A DNA stretch of 64,000 nt, taken from the NCBI GenBank assembly GCA_022419385.1, contig JAJUBI010000002.1:3596001-3660000 (forward strand). The letters run 5' to 3'. The translations under genes were made by a program, and so were the position numbers. Source of the stretch: Paraconiothyrium sp. Pb-2020 (taxonomy: Eukaryota > Ascomycota > Dothideomycetes > Pleosporales > Didymosphaeriaceae). Below, piece after piece: positions 45,631-56,866 of this stretch. How positions within the stretch are numbered: position 1 is the stretch's first letter; each line of letters opens with the position of its first letter. The notes beneath the pieces are model-generated. The model had not been told where the DNA came from. It did not search any database and worked only from the letters and a program-made list of their open reading frames with translations.

Positions 45631-48335
45631 TTAATACATGAGCCTCTCATGCCTCCCCATGTGCGGTGGCGTCTCATCCATAACATCTGTCCCCCCTACC
45701 GTCCCGCCCCTCCACTCGGCCCCCGCAAGCTCAGCTGCCATCTCCTGCCTCTCTCTGTCATCCGAGTTTTCCTGCTCGTGCACAATCTGTCTTCTCGTTG
45801 CCGCCCTCGCAACCTGCGCAACCTGCGTTCTTCGACTCGTCACTCCTCTTGCGCTGTCCAATGTCGCGGAAGTCGACGGCAGGCCTCGCCCTGATTGGCG
45901 GCTGAACGGGAGTGGAGCCGGAATGGGAGTTACCGCGCGTCTTGTAGATTGGCGTACGGAAGCATTAGAGGGAAGATCATGGCGCGAAGCGTGGCGAGGG
46001 GGGATATGTGGGCCGCGGGAGGGATCTTGGTAAGTTGGGGGTGCAAGGCGAATGGCAGCGCTTGGGACAGGCGTTAAGATGTCAGAGCCAGAAGGATCGT
46101 CGTCAGATGACAGAACGGGAGGGTAGGAAGAGTGCATGTGTGGACGATTCGACACATCTCGCGGTCTCTGCACTTGCGGTGCGCTTAAGCGTGCCATGAC
46201 GGGAGGAACGAAGAGCTCACCGCCTCTCAAGGCAGCATCCAAGCCTGACCGGGTCGGCGGAGGCAGAACGCTTGCTCTATGTGGAGGCATCCAGAGCGGT
46301 CGCGATTCTTGAGTTGAGAGGCCTACGGGCGCATTCTCGCTCGAGCGTTGGCCCGCCCTATGATCTGATCCAGCTGCAGGCACGGTTCTGCGTGGGCCCT
46401 GAGATACTCTCACATATACAGTAGGGTCAGCTACCGGAGCAGGCACCGGGATTGGTGCGTATTCCATTCGAGGCCGGAGCCTACGACTGTAAGTACCGTC
46501 CCTCGGTTCGTGCCCAGAGCTGCCAGCGCCAAAATCCCTCCTTTGACGATCAACTACCCTGGATATGTTGGTGACCTCTTCCACATCTCCCATGTGTAAT
46601 ACCCTGTGCTCAGCCGTTTGGGTCTGTGAGGACACGTGCTGCATCCTGGCCGAGATACGGTCGAAGTATGAATTTGCACGCTCTTGAATGAGCTCCAGGG
46701 GCGAAGAAAGGTCGCGCTGAACTGCGCTGGCAGCATCTTGGTCACCTCCTACGAAATCGGTAACACTGACAAGCCCCATGGACGGTATCAAACGATGTTG
46801 AGCACTCGAAATTCGACTGTATGGTCTTGAGGGCAAGGGCGACGGTCCATGCTGGCCAAGCGCAGTGAGATCGGGCGAAGATGTACTAGGAACGCGTGAA
46901 GGTGGAGGTGGCCGTGATAATGCACCGGGCGCTGCTCGATTCTGAGGTAGGCGGATCGAATAGTAAGCACCACGACCGACACCACGGCTGACCTGGCGGG
47001 AAGGGGCAGCGCCATCGTATTGCGATTGCGCTAGAGCCTCTGGTTGAGAGTAGGTGTTGCTAGAATGTCTAGAGGAGTCGGGGAGCTCGTAGATGGAATA
47101 CGGCTGGCTAATAGTTGATGTTCCACTATCTCTACTAGATGCAGATTTGATTGGATCTCCGTATCCCATCCCATCTGTTCCCAAGGGCGACCAATAGCGA
47201 TCGTTCGAAGATCCAGTGCTGCCCTGAGTGCCGTCACTATTACGGATGTGAGGAGGATCGGGCGCTGGGGTATTCCAGAAGACATCCCCAGTGGCTGAGG
47301 AATCAGACGTATCTGGACGCTGCACACGAGGCTGATTCGATGGTTCACTGCTTGTTGACATGGCTCGACTACGTCTGATCGGCTGCGCGGTTCGTGCACG
47401 AGGTTCGGTCCGGGGTGCCCAGTCTATGAATCTGTACCGCTGGTGAGAGTCCCAGTACCCTCGTATAAACCGCGGCGGCGGCGAGCTTGCTTCGTTCGTT
47501 GATTGCACATGTCCAGCCGTCCATCCACCACCATCGCTAAGCAACCTTGTCACCAATTCAACCCAGTTACACACCGGGGTTTGGGGACTCACCCCGTTGG
47601 TCCTCCCTCTCGACGTGAGAAGAGTCTTTGCACACGCTGCAAAGACGTAGTATGAGTGCTCCGTTGACGAAGTGAGCGTGCTCGGGCTCCCATGGAAGTC
47701 TCAAGTGAAGCTGCATTGTCGACGTGCCCATCCGTTGACGCATGGTAGCGCGTGAGCAATGCATCGTCGTTGCCCGGTTCTGAGGAGTTTGTCCTTGCAC
47801 GCCCCAATTTAGGTGGATCGAAAAGGGGTTTGGACGGCGAGGGAGTGTCCTCGCTGGTGTCTCCCTGAGATGCGACAAAACTTGACTCTCGATCCTGAGG
47901 AGCAGATCTGAATGGAAGCCGCAGTTCACTGCCTGGAAGTGGTACTATGAACCCCGTGGTTGTAGAGCCTGGATCCCGGATTATCTGTTCACCCAGAAAA
48001 GGAGAACTCATCAACTCGCTTGACACAGCTTCGCTGCTCCCGGTGAGACTGTCTCGAATGGGGCGAGGCGAGTCTCCCGGATCATCGACGGAGGAGTGCA
48101 CAGCTTGCTGAGGTCTCAGGATAGGAACATGACCGAGACTGGTCATGGAATCATCACGAGCTCGTATGGGCCCGCGCTTCATTCGGGCTCGGAAACTAGG
48201 CGGCAGGGGAGGCCCGCGAATGCGCGCCGGCAGTGTTGCAGGAGCATTCGCGGCTTGCCTGCGTTCGATGCGTCGACGAGTCTCTTCAACGTCGGCGGGC
48301 GTCAACGTGATCTCTGAAGCCTTGAGTCGTATCAT
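45631..48335 (-). CDS. Large disordered Ser/Pro/Arg-rich protein, unknown function
   Basis: Exons 48335-47593 and 47536-45631 encode 882 residues. The 56-bp intron (GTGAGT..TAG) joins SRREGGPTG to DGGGWTAGHV; an AAG acceptor nine bases earlier would also keep frame. The start IRLKASEITLTPADVEETRR is the most ordered part and looks like a conserved N-terminal helix. A second ordered patch is RFIRGYWDSHQRYRFIDWAPR at the beginning of exon 2, with a possible helix at ELIQERANSYFDRISARMQH. The remainder is Ser/Pro/Arg-rich and probably disordered and phosphorylated. No enzymatic motif or membrane segment. It shares a ~0.9-kb divergent promoter with the Pkh-type kinase. Family not recognised. Confidence 0.7.
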
Positions 48336-49244
48336 GTCGTATGAGATAGTGTAGCAACGCAAAGGGTGACCAAGGGTAAGCCAAAATGTGCCAAAACAAA
48401 GTCCAAAGTGCAATCCGCGGAGCACCGATGTTCACAGTGACGGGCAATAGAAGATGAGAGACGGGGACAGACGCAGTCACAAACAACAGAGGAAGGAAAC
48501 CGATGGCCTCCTACCTCACAGCTCCTCGCGACTGCTGCTACAAGGCCGTCTGCTCGGCCAGAGCGGTCGCTGCCAGTCGGTGAGAGAGGGCATGTCAAGG
48601 CGCTCTTGCTGTTGCTGCACGGAGGCCACTTTACAGGTACATGGCGATGTGTGCTGTTCACGGTGCAGAGCGTCCGGAGAAGCTGAAAGGGAACCCGTGA
48701 CCTGGAAGCTCTCGCGGTCTATCGTGCCAGCTTGCGTGTCTGCGCTGTGCATCCTGGCAGTCCTCGCAGCGGGGTATATTGGCAGGATGCGTCCTCGTCC
48801 CTGGGTCTAGCTGGCCAGAGCATGCAAGACAGGCGCTGTGCGCGGTGGGATATTGATTGTGCGGAACATGGCACGGGTATCTTGGCCAGGGACGGCATCG
48901 TCATGCACGGCAGGTCGCACAGGGCCGGGAGCAGGGCCGGAAGGGCAGACAGGCTCGGTCGAGGGGCACCTTTGGTGCGGCCATGGCGGCGCAATTGCGC
49001 ATGCCCGCGATGCAATTGTGGTGTTGCGGCGGGCGGTGCGTGTGGCATGGCTGGTCCATGGGGAGTCGTAAGCTACCGAGAATGTCACGCTAATCCGCCA
49101 GCAGCCTCACCGCGCCCGCTGCTGTCATCATCTCCAAACGACGCAACTTGCCCTGGCCTTGCGGCGGCCCACGCCATCACCACAGCTCCGCCCGCACATC
49201 GCACCCTCGCCGACTGCTTACGCTCGTTCAGGGCGCCCGGCACC
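48336..49244. other. Divergent promoter and long leader upstream of the kinase gene
   Basis: 909 bp, GC-rich towards 49000. The kinase frame stays open upstream to 48732, so a longer N terminus cannot be excluded, but the sequence there has no protein character. Confidence 0.5.
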
Positions 49245-51922
49245 ATGGACGTCGGCACCTTGGGGAGGCTCCAGATAGCCAACCCGGACGAGGACGCAGA
49301 CCCGTCGTCGCCCTCTCCTCCGCCGCCGCCGTCTGAGGAGGCGCATGCAGAGCCCTCGCCCGCGGGCCGCCCGTCGTCTCCTTCGCAGGCATCGTCGAAC
49401 AGCACCATCACCGACAGGCCGAAGCCGCACGCTTCCCAACACCTGCTCCCAGAGCCCCAGGCGCCCACTGGCTCCCTGGGATTTAATGCAGACAGCTTTA
49501 CCACCGCCTCGCCCTCGTCCTCGCTCGGCGACCAGCCCTCCCCACTGGCCCAGACAGAGACTTCCTCCCCAACATCCTCGCAGCCCGCGCGGCTCACTCA
49601 CAGGCAGTCGATGCCCTTTGTGCACCAGGCGCAGCAGCAGGCCTCATACCCGCCCTACGCTGCGGGCCCCATCACACATGCCGGCCGCAATGGGCCGCCG
49701 CCGAACATGGGTGCGCGGCCCATGTCCACCCAGATGTACATGCACGCCAATTTATCCTCAAGCTCGGCTGCGAATGCCGGAACATATCGCTACAATGACA
49801 GTGTCACAACAGACATACGGCGGACGAGTAGTTCAAGGGTGGCTCCGAAAGGAATGGGAATGGGAATGCCCTCGCGGGAGCCCAGCCGGAGCAGTAGAGG
49901 GTATCCCCCTGAGATGGCACAAGGAAACGGCCCATTTCCCCCACGGCGAAGTTCGCGGCGCATTCCCATGGACGGCACGCAATCGTCGAGTGTACCCGTT
50001 GCGAGCCATTTGTCGACTTCACCATACGGCCTGGAGGGCGGCCCTCTCCCCAGTAGCGAGGAGTGGAAAGAGAAAGGGGCAGCCACAGGCGTCAGGCAGG
50101 AGATTGACCAGAACGGCAGACCTGTTACAAGAGTCGTTAAGAAGGGCGTCAAAGACTTCAACTTTGGTAGGACCCTGGGAGAGGGGTCTTATAGTACCGT
50201 TCTGGCTGCCACAGACCGCCAGACGCTGCGAGAATACGCCATAAAAGTGCTCGACAAGCGCCACATCATCAAGGAGAAGAAGGTCAAATATGTAAACATC
50301 GAAAAAGACACTCTGAATCGCTTGACGGAACATCCAGGCATTGTTCGGCTCTACTACACTTTCCAGGACGAAACCTCGTTGTATTTTGTGCTCGACCTAG
50401 CGGCTGGGGGAGAGCTGCTCGGCTTCCTGAAGAAAATGACCACGTTCGACGTGGAATGCACCAGATTCTACGGCGCCCAAATCCTAGACGCAATCGACTA
50501 CATGCACTCGCGAGGGGTAATTCATCGCGATCTGAAACCGGAAAACGTATTACTCGACGACCAAATGCATGTTAAGATCACAGATTTCGGCACTGCCAAG
50601 ATATTGGACCAGAACAGGTCCAATGGTGTTGGCTCGACTGGCGGCGATCCATTGGAGGGCATGGACTCAGATCGAGCACAATCTTTCGTCGGCACCGCCG
50701 AATATGCCTCGCCCGAGTTGCTTACAGACAAAAGCGCATGCAAAGCGAGCGATTTGTGGGCATTTGGGTGCATAATATACCAGCTCCTCGCTGGTCGTGC
50801 ACCCTTCAAAGCTGCTAATGAATATCAGACTTTTCAGAAGATTGTCGGGTTGGAGTACACTTTTCCAGACGGCTTTCCACCGCTGGCGAAAGACTTGGTG
50901 GAAAGGTTGCTTGTGCTGGATCCTCTCACGCGCCTTCCAATAGAACACATCAAAAGTCACGCGTTCTTTGACGGCATAGCTTGGGGTAAAGGGCTGTGGA
51001 AACAGAAAGCTCCGCGACTGAAAGCCTATGTTCCGCCAGCCCACGAACCCATCAGACTTAACGGTAACTACGGCTCCCACCCCTCAAAAGCAGTTCTCAT
51101 CGGTGACACAGCATCAGGTCCTGCAGCACCACCTACATCCTCCGCAAATAATTTTGCGAGTGCCCCACGCCTCATTACCGAGCTGCCTCCGCCGAGCCAG
51201 CTTGACATTGACTGGTCGCCGGTACTGTACGAAAAGAGACGAGCGGATATTGAAGCTCGGGAACATGTTTGTTACCCATCACCCCGCAGGCCATCCTGTT
51301 GGCGCTGATGCTGCTGCTGCTCCCGAGACACCGAAGAAGTTTTCGCGCTTCTTTGGCGGTAACACCGTTAAGAAGCGACAAAGACTAGTCATGATAACTT
51401 CCAATGCCCGAGTGCTCATGTGCGCTGCAGGCACTAATGATAAGAAGCTGAAAGAGGAAGTATCAATACTAGCACCTGGCTGCTCTTGGAGAAGCTTCCA
51501 GGATTCGAAGGGCCTAACTGCATGGCTCGTTGAAACTGTACGTACCACGTCACAACTGACACTTTTAACTAACGCCTTGGCAGCGAGACAAGCAGTACGT
51601 TTTCGAAGACCCGAAGAGCACCACGAGCGATCCCAACGGCAGCAAATTCTACACGCAGGAATGGCTCGACAGTATAGAACAAGCGCGAGACTACGCCATA
51701 TCGCAAAGCATGACAAATTCCTACTCAGGCGACTCCACGCTGAACGATCTGAATTCTGCTCTTTCAAGCCCTACTAGTACGTTAGGTGGTGACTCCGCCC
51801 TAGAGGGAGTCAACATCCCAACTACACGTATGCTTCGTAAAGAGCAGGCAGATTCTGACTCGCTGAAGGGCAGGAAGAGATTCAGCAAGCGCCACTCGAA
51901 AAATGGACTCGCAAACTTTTAA
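49245..51922 (+). CDS. PDK1/Pkh-type AGC protein kinase, one frame break
   Basis: Upstream kinase that phosphorylates other AGC kinases in sphingolipid and cell-wall signalling. ATG 49245 (CACCATGG) is a strong start. Residues 1 to ~290 are disordered Ser/Pro/Gln-rich. Kinase marks: LGEGSYSTV (P-loop, ~312), YAIKVLDKRHI (catalytic Lys), HRDLKPENVLL (~425), ITDFGTAKIL, SFVGTAEYASPELL (activation loop) and SDLWAFGCI. A C-terminal PH-like part follows (FSRFFGGNTVKKRQRLVMI). At 51231-51240 (GAAAAGAGAC) the frame shifts by +1: DWSPVLYEK continues as DERILKLGNMF in the next frame. A 46-bp intron (51538-51583) then leads to the last exon 51584-51922. With the shift bridged the protein is ~876 residues. 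Confidence 0.87.
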
Positions 51923-53167
51923 GACGGGGATCAACAATTTTTGTCAGCGGCATCAATGGGCGATCACTTTCTCAGCCGCCATAACTGGCACCTGTTTCTC
52001 GACTTTGTCGGTTTTTCGGTTTCAGGCGGGTTCGATTTCGTTATACTCCGGCTTCTCATAGTATTGGCATCACAATCAACCATCCAGCGATCGGCGTTCG
52101 GGAGTCTCTTGTTACTACTTCTTCTACTATGGTACGTTGTTTGCGTCGCGACGTTGTTCCGGGCATCATACACTCCCCTTTTCCTATGTTTTTACTACCC
52201 TTTTACACATTTTGGAGGAAAATCTCTGGTTCAGACCTTGCATTTACCGGCTTCGGCTTCGGCTTACGACCATTTCATTTCTCTGGTGGATGATAGAAGG
52301 GGCAGCCTGCCTCGTCTGCTTACGAGGTTCTTGCGGCACCCCTTCTTTCTGGGGCGGAGGCCTGATATCGGCTTCAACGCTATTTCTGCGTGCAGCTTGG
52401 GCATGGAAAGCCTGACGAAAATTGCCGGCTTCTTTGGGCGTGCAGCGTACGTTATATTCGTGTACTTACTGGCTGGGACGAGAGAGAGAGTCCTGTATCG
52501 AGATACGGGTCGGCTCTCGGGTAATAGGTGACTCTGTGCATTGCCAGCATTCAAGACATCAGGCTGCAACACAATACTTCAAATCAAAGCGTTCCGCGCA
52601 TTTCACTTCACTCATGGCGTCTTCAATGCGTGAACATATTCAAATTGGTTTGCGCCTGTGCAGGTTCTGGTTACCCACTCGAGTTATGTTGCGAGTATAA
52701 AACTTGGCTTCATCAACCTGCAAGGGTTTGACACTCGAGGGGCATCGACCCACGCGAAACTGTCCCAAAAATACCCTCTTTAACGATAAATGCATTGAAG
52801 TTTCTACCATTAACGTATAATCCCACAATGCAGCATGATCAATGAGTTCAGATCGCCCATAATGCTGCGAGTCACGCTGAGGTGCGCTGTAGTCTTTCTG
52901 AATATGTTGGAATCTACCCTACTGTAGTACCACGAAGAAACAATTGCTCCGATTACCAATCAAATCGAACATATGCGCGGACCACACCATTCGCTGCGAA
53001 CTGCTCATCCATACAGCTACTCTACTCTGCCAAGCGGCAATATATACTCGAAGAAGAAATCGAGGCAAAGTGTACCTCATGCAACACATGCGTCAAATGC
53101 TAGTCCAAAAGCCCAAATCGAAGAAGGTAGACACAAGAAACGAAATCTAATAGAATCAATCCACTTT
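51923..53167. other. Intergenic between convergent genes
   Basis: 1.2 kb, mostly kinase 3' UTR and spacer. An open frame 51941-52531 (hydrophobic, Leu-rich) overlaps the expected 3' UTR and has no homologue I recognise. Confidence 0.45.
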
Positions 53168-56084
53168 CTAAGCGCCCTCGCCCTGCTCGGCATTCTCGAG
53201 CCACGAGATAAACTGGGAAAGCGTCCACTTTTTCTCCTCGGCAGCACCGGTGGCGGACGGAGACGCAGATGCCTCGACCACAGTGGCGGAGGGGGAAGGA
53301 ACTTCATACCCATTGCCTGCGTCAGGGGTGGCGGTCACGGAGGGAATGGTAGGGTGAGGTTCCTCGGTGGTGTCAGGGCCAGAGCCAGAGCCAGAGCCAG
53401 AGCCGGTATCGTAGCCGCTGCCCGGGTTCGCGGGGGCCGCGCTGGGCGAAGGTGTCGGCACAGCAGGCGACGAAGAGGCCTCGACGATAGCGCTGGGGCT
53501 TACGGTGGCCACCACAGACGAAACAGCACTCTCAACCGGAGACGACCCGGTGTCGTAGCCGCTGCCGGATCCAATGGTGGGTGCCGGCGCAAGAACAGCA
53601 GAGCTGCTCGCAGCAGGCTCGGCGGGAACAGTGCCGTTGGAAGTACCCTCGCCGCCATCGAGCGCGATGATCTTCTTCACAGCGTGCTCAGCAGCTACCA
53701 TTACGATGACGTGTGTGTTTCCTGAAGGCAAATCTGCATGCATACCAGCATCGACAACGAAAAGGTTGTCTGTGCCGTATACCTTGCAGTTTGTGTCGAC
53801 GACTGCACTGCCGTTCTTGGAGCCGTCGGTCGTGCCGATGATGGTGGTGCCCGTCATGTGTGTTCCAGGGCTGGGCGTGGTGCGCGCGACAATTGCAGCG
53901 CCGGTGTCGTTCACGGGGCCGGCGTAGGAGAGCGTGCTATTGGCGAGGTGCGAGATGGCGAGTACTTCATCGATAGCAAGGGCGATAGCTTCTTTATCGT
54001 CGGAAGTCTGAAGGTACGGGCTTTCGCTGAACTCAGTATTGCCCTCGGTGGTCATAGTGAGACGTCCGGTAGAAGTAGTACCGTGCGTGAGGAGGAACAT
54101 TATGTCAATAGTGTTGTTAGTCGTGGAGTAGCAGTGCGTCTGAACGACCATCTTCTTTCCGCTGCTAGTAGTGACGGTCGTGAAGGTGTTGAGGCGCATC
54201 TGCGGGTTACCAACAAGTGGACCAGCTGCCTTTGCGAAAAGGTCGATATCAGTCTGACTTGGGTCACCGAAAGCGGTTTGAGGCAGGATGTTCATGCCCG
54301 CGGTGACGTTGAACTTGAGACCGATGATTGAATGGTCACGGACCAAACCGACGGGGGAGTTGATCCAGGCCTCTTTAGGAGGGAGGGTGATCGAGGTAGT
54401 CTGCTTGGAAGCAACCTCGATCTGGTCGGCAGGGCCGATACCAGAATTGAAGAGAATACGTGGGGATGACATGGAACCAGCAGCGAGGATGACCTTGCCG
54501 TTGGGGTTAACGTTGAAGATGGTGCGAGCACCAGTGTCGTCTTCAGTCTCAACACCCGTGATCGTGGAGTTCGTACGGATGGCACGGAGCACCTTTGTGT
54601 GGAGCTTGAGTGTAAAGTTGTCTTCAGCCTCGGCAAGGGGGAGATATTGGTTGACAGGACCAGAGCGGCGGCCATCAGCGATGTTCATTGCTGGGTAGGA
54701 GTAGATCTGATATTTCTCGTCGGGCTCCTCGTTGGTGGATACTGACTTCCAGCCGGCACCATCAAGGAACTTAGAGAGAACATCGTAGACAGCGTTATCA
54801 TAGTACTTTCCATCAGAGGAAGGCTGTATGGTTCCAGGGTTGCGCTCGTAGAGACGGTCAGCAGCCTCCGACACGCCGTCTTGCCACTGCCAACCAGCAG
54901 GCCAGTTTTCAAAGTCGAAGCTTGGGGGCTTGATGAACGCCATACCGTTGACCGTAGTACCACCCCCAAGGATGCATCCAGCCATACCGGCAGTGTCAGA
55001 GCAGTATCCCTTGTTTCCTGGGTAGGCAGATAGTTGAAGGAAAACTCCAGGGACCTCGTAGACGGTTGTAGTGTCATTCCACGGGACGGTGAGGGTACCA
55101 CCAGTCGAGTAGAATGATGGACCACCACGCTCGAGCAGGAGCACAGACTTGCCGGTCTCCGTGAGACGCTGCGCAGTAACAATACCGGAGGCACCTGAAG
55201 GTTGTTAGTGGTTGCACGTGCTGCAATGCGGAAGGCAAATCGCCGCGAGTGACCGTCAAGATTGTGTTCATCCACGCTGAGATGAGAACACGGGGCCTGA
55301 CCATCTAAGGCACTATATAAAGTCGCGAGTCGCCCCGGAATGCTTTGTACTCACCTCCGCCCACCACTATAAAATCATATGTGGTGTTGTACGTTGAGAC
55401 GGTACCATTGTATGGTGTTGTGCCATTGGTAGGGAGTGTTCCATTGCTGGGGTTGGAAGGCGTTGTAGCGTTGCCAGCTAGAGCAGCCCACGAAGCAAAG
55501 TCGGCAGACTTAGCGTTGGCGAGGTCAACACCATACAATCCGAAAGTGTCGTGCTGCTCAATAGATGAGCTAGGGCTGGAGGGGGTAGTAGGGCCGGAGG
55601 TGGTGGCGATAGCCCACCCGAGGATACCAGTCTCGGCCGAGGTATTGAGTGACTTCACGGTGGTGTCTGTGGTAATACAGTTCTTGCACAAGAAGGTGTA
55701 GCTAAAACCGGTCTCGTTGGTGCTGGAAGCGATTGTCTGGAGGGTTGGGCCATCGACGACCTTGGGAAGGGCATAGTTGGTTGCTGACCGCAAAGAAGAA
55801 ACGATCTCTCCGCTGTTAGGCCAAGCCACGAGGAGCATGGAGTTCAACATAGATCCTGTGAACGAAACACCAGCCCATCCTGTCAAAGTGTTTGCAGAAA
55901 GTTGACCGATGAAGTCTGTGGTTGGGTTCTCAGGCAGCGCAATACCAAACGAGTAATTGGCAACGCTCTTCTGCTGGAAGGTGATGCCTGTGGTCTCATC
56001 TGTGTATTTGGTTGTCTGCTGAGCCTGGGTGCCAGCCAAGCTCGCTGCCAGAGCGAGAGACGAGAAAAAGTAGCGAAGTGCCAT
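53168..56084 (-). CDS. Cellobiose dehydrogenase (haem-flavin, secreted)
   Basis: Secreted flavocytochrome that oxidises cellobiose and passes electrons to lytic polysaccharide monooxygenases in plant cell-wall breakdown. Exons 56084-55355 and 55194-53168 give 918 residues; the 160-bp intron falls inside the FAD motif, joining FIVVGGG to GASGIVTAQ. Signal peptide ALRYFFSSLALAASLAGTQA. Residues ~20-215 are the cytochrome domain with candidate haem ligands Met (in SMLLVAWP) and His (in EQHDTFGLYGVDL). The GMC flavin domain follows (LLLERGG, GCILGGGTTVNGM) and the active-site end VVDAGMHADLPSGN. The tail is Gly/Ser/Pro/Thr-rich with repeated GSGYDTGS and closes with KKWTLSQFISWLENA, not a classical cellulose-binding module. 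Confidence 0.93.
53361..53410. repeat. Short tandem repeat in the CDH linker
   Basis: Six-base AGAGCC units repeated about five times; on the minus strand they encode alternating Gly-Ser in the C-terminal linker of cellobiose dehydrogenase. Confidence 0.8.
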
Positions 56085-56866
56085 CTTGGGCAGCTGTAAA
56101 GAATGTATTGGGTGAAAAAAGACAAAAGGAATGTATGCACTGAGGCAAAGAGTGTATGGGTGAGTTCAACTGCTACCAGACCCGCGATAGCTCTTTTCCC
56201 CAGTGTCCTCTCCTCCTCCCTTATAGCAGATCCTAAGATAGGGCTCGCGATTACGCATGCCAGCCATGCTTAAGCGTGTTACAGCTTCCGCCAAAGGTCC
56301 GTCGCGAAGAGCAATTTCCACAAGCTCCAGCCTGGACGCTTGGCGTTAGTAGAGAGTACAAGCAATGCGAACACACACAAGACCAATGACGACGGGCCAA
56401 GGGCGTCTGGCGTTCCTTCGCAGCTTGCATCGAAACGTGCCGGTGAAACGAGTATACTCCGACCGCCAATGAGGGCGCAGGAAACAGTCAGCCGAATTGG
56501 GTGACCCTGGCGCAGATCCTCCGCCCATTCATTTCCATTCCTAAGCGCGTGTGCTGAACCAACAGCAAACGATATTAATATCTGGGCAGTGGAGCTATCC
56601 CGCACATTGTTGCCAGCCGCGTAGACCTGGCCCTTGGAAAACGTTTCCGGGGCATTGGCGCTCTCCACACGTTTTGGCCGGCGCCACAGCATGGGTACTC
56701 GCATGGGGAAACATATTGCACTGGCTCCTGTCATCTCTCAGTAGCCGAGACCGTATTGAGCGTATCTGCTCGGATGGCTCCGAGAAATTGAGATGGTATC
56801 ATTCATGACTTAAGAAAGGGTATCTTGACGCTAGTTGCAGAGTAATCCAAAATGGTTCTCGAAGTT
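56085..56866. other. Upstream region of CDH, downstream of GPI8
   Basis: 782 bp. On the minus strand a TATAAG motif near 56220 lies about 140 bp upstream of the CDH ATG. An open frame at 56279-56734 (minus) has no protein character. Confidence 0.5.

Noticed and set aside
48732..49244. In-frame extension of the kinase upstream of 49245
   Set aside because: Low-complexity, GC-driven frame without protein features; the ATG at 49245 has an excellent start context.
51941..52531. 196-codon hydrophobic open frame (+)
   Set aside because: Lies directly in the expected 3' UTR of the kinase and its Leu-rich character comes from T/C-rich DNA; not supported.
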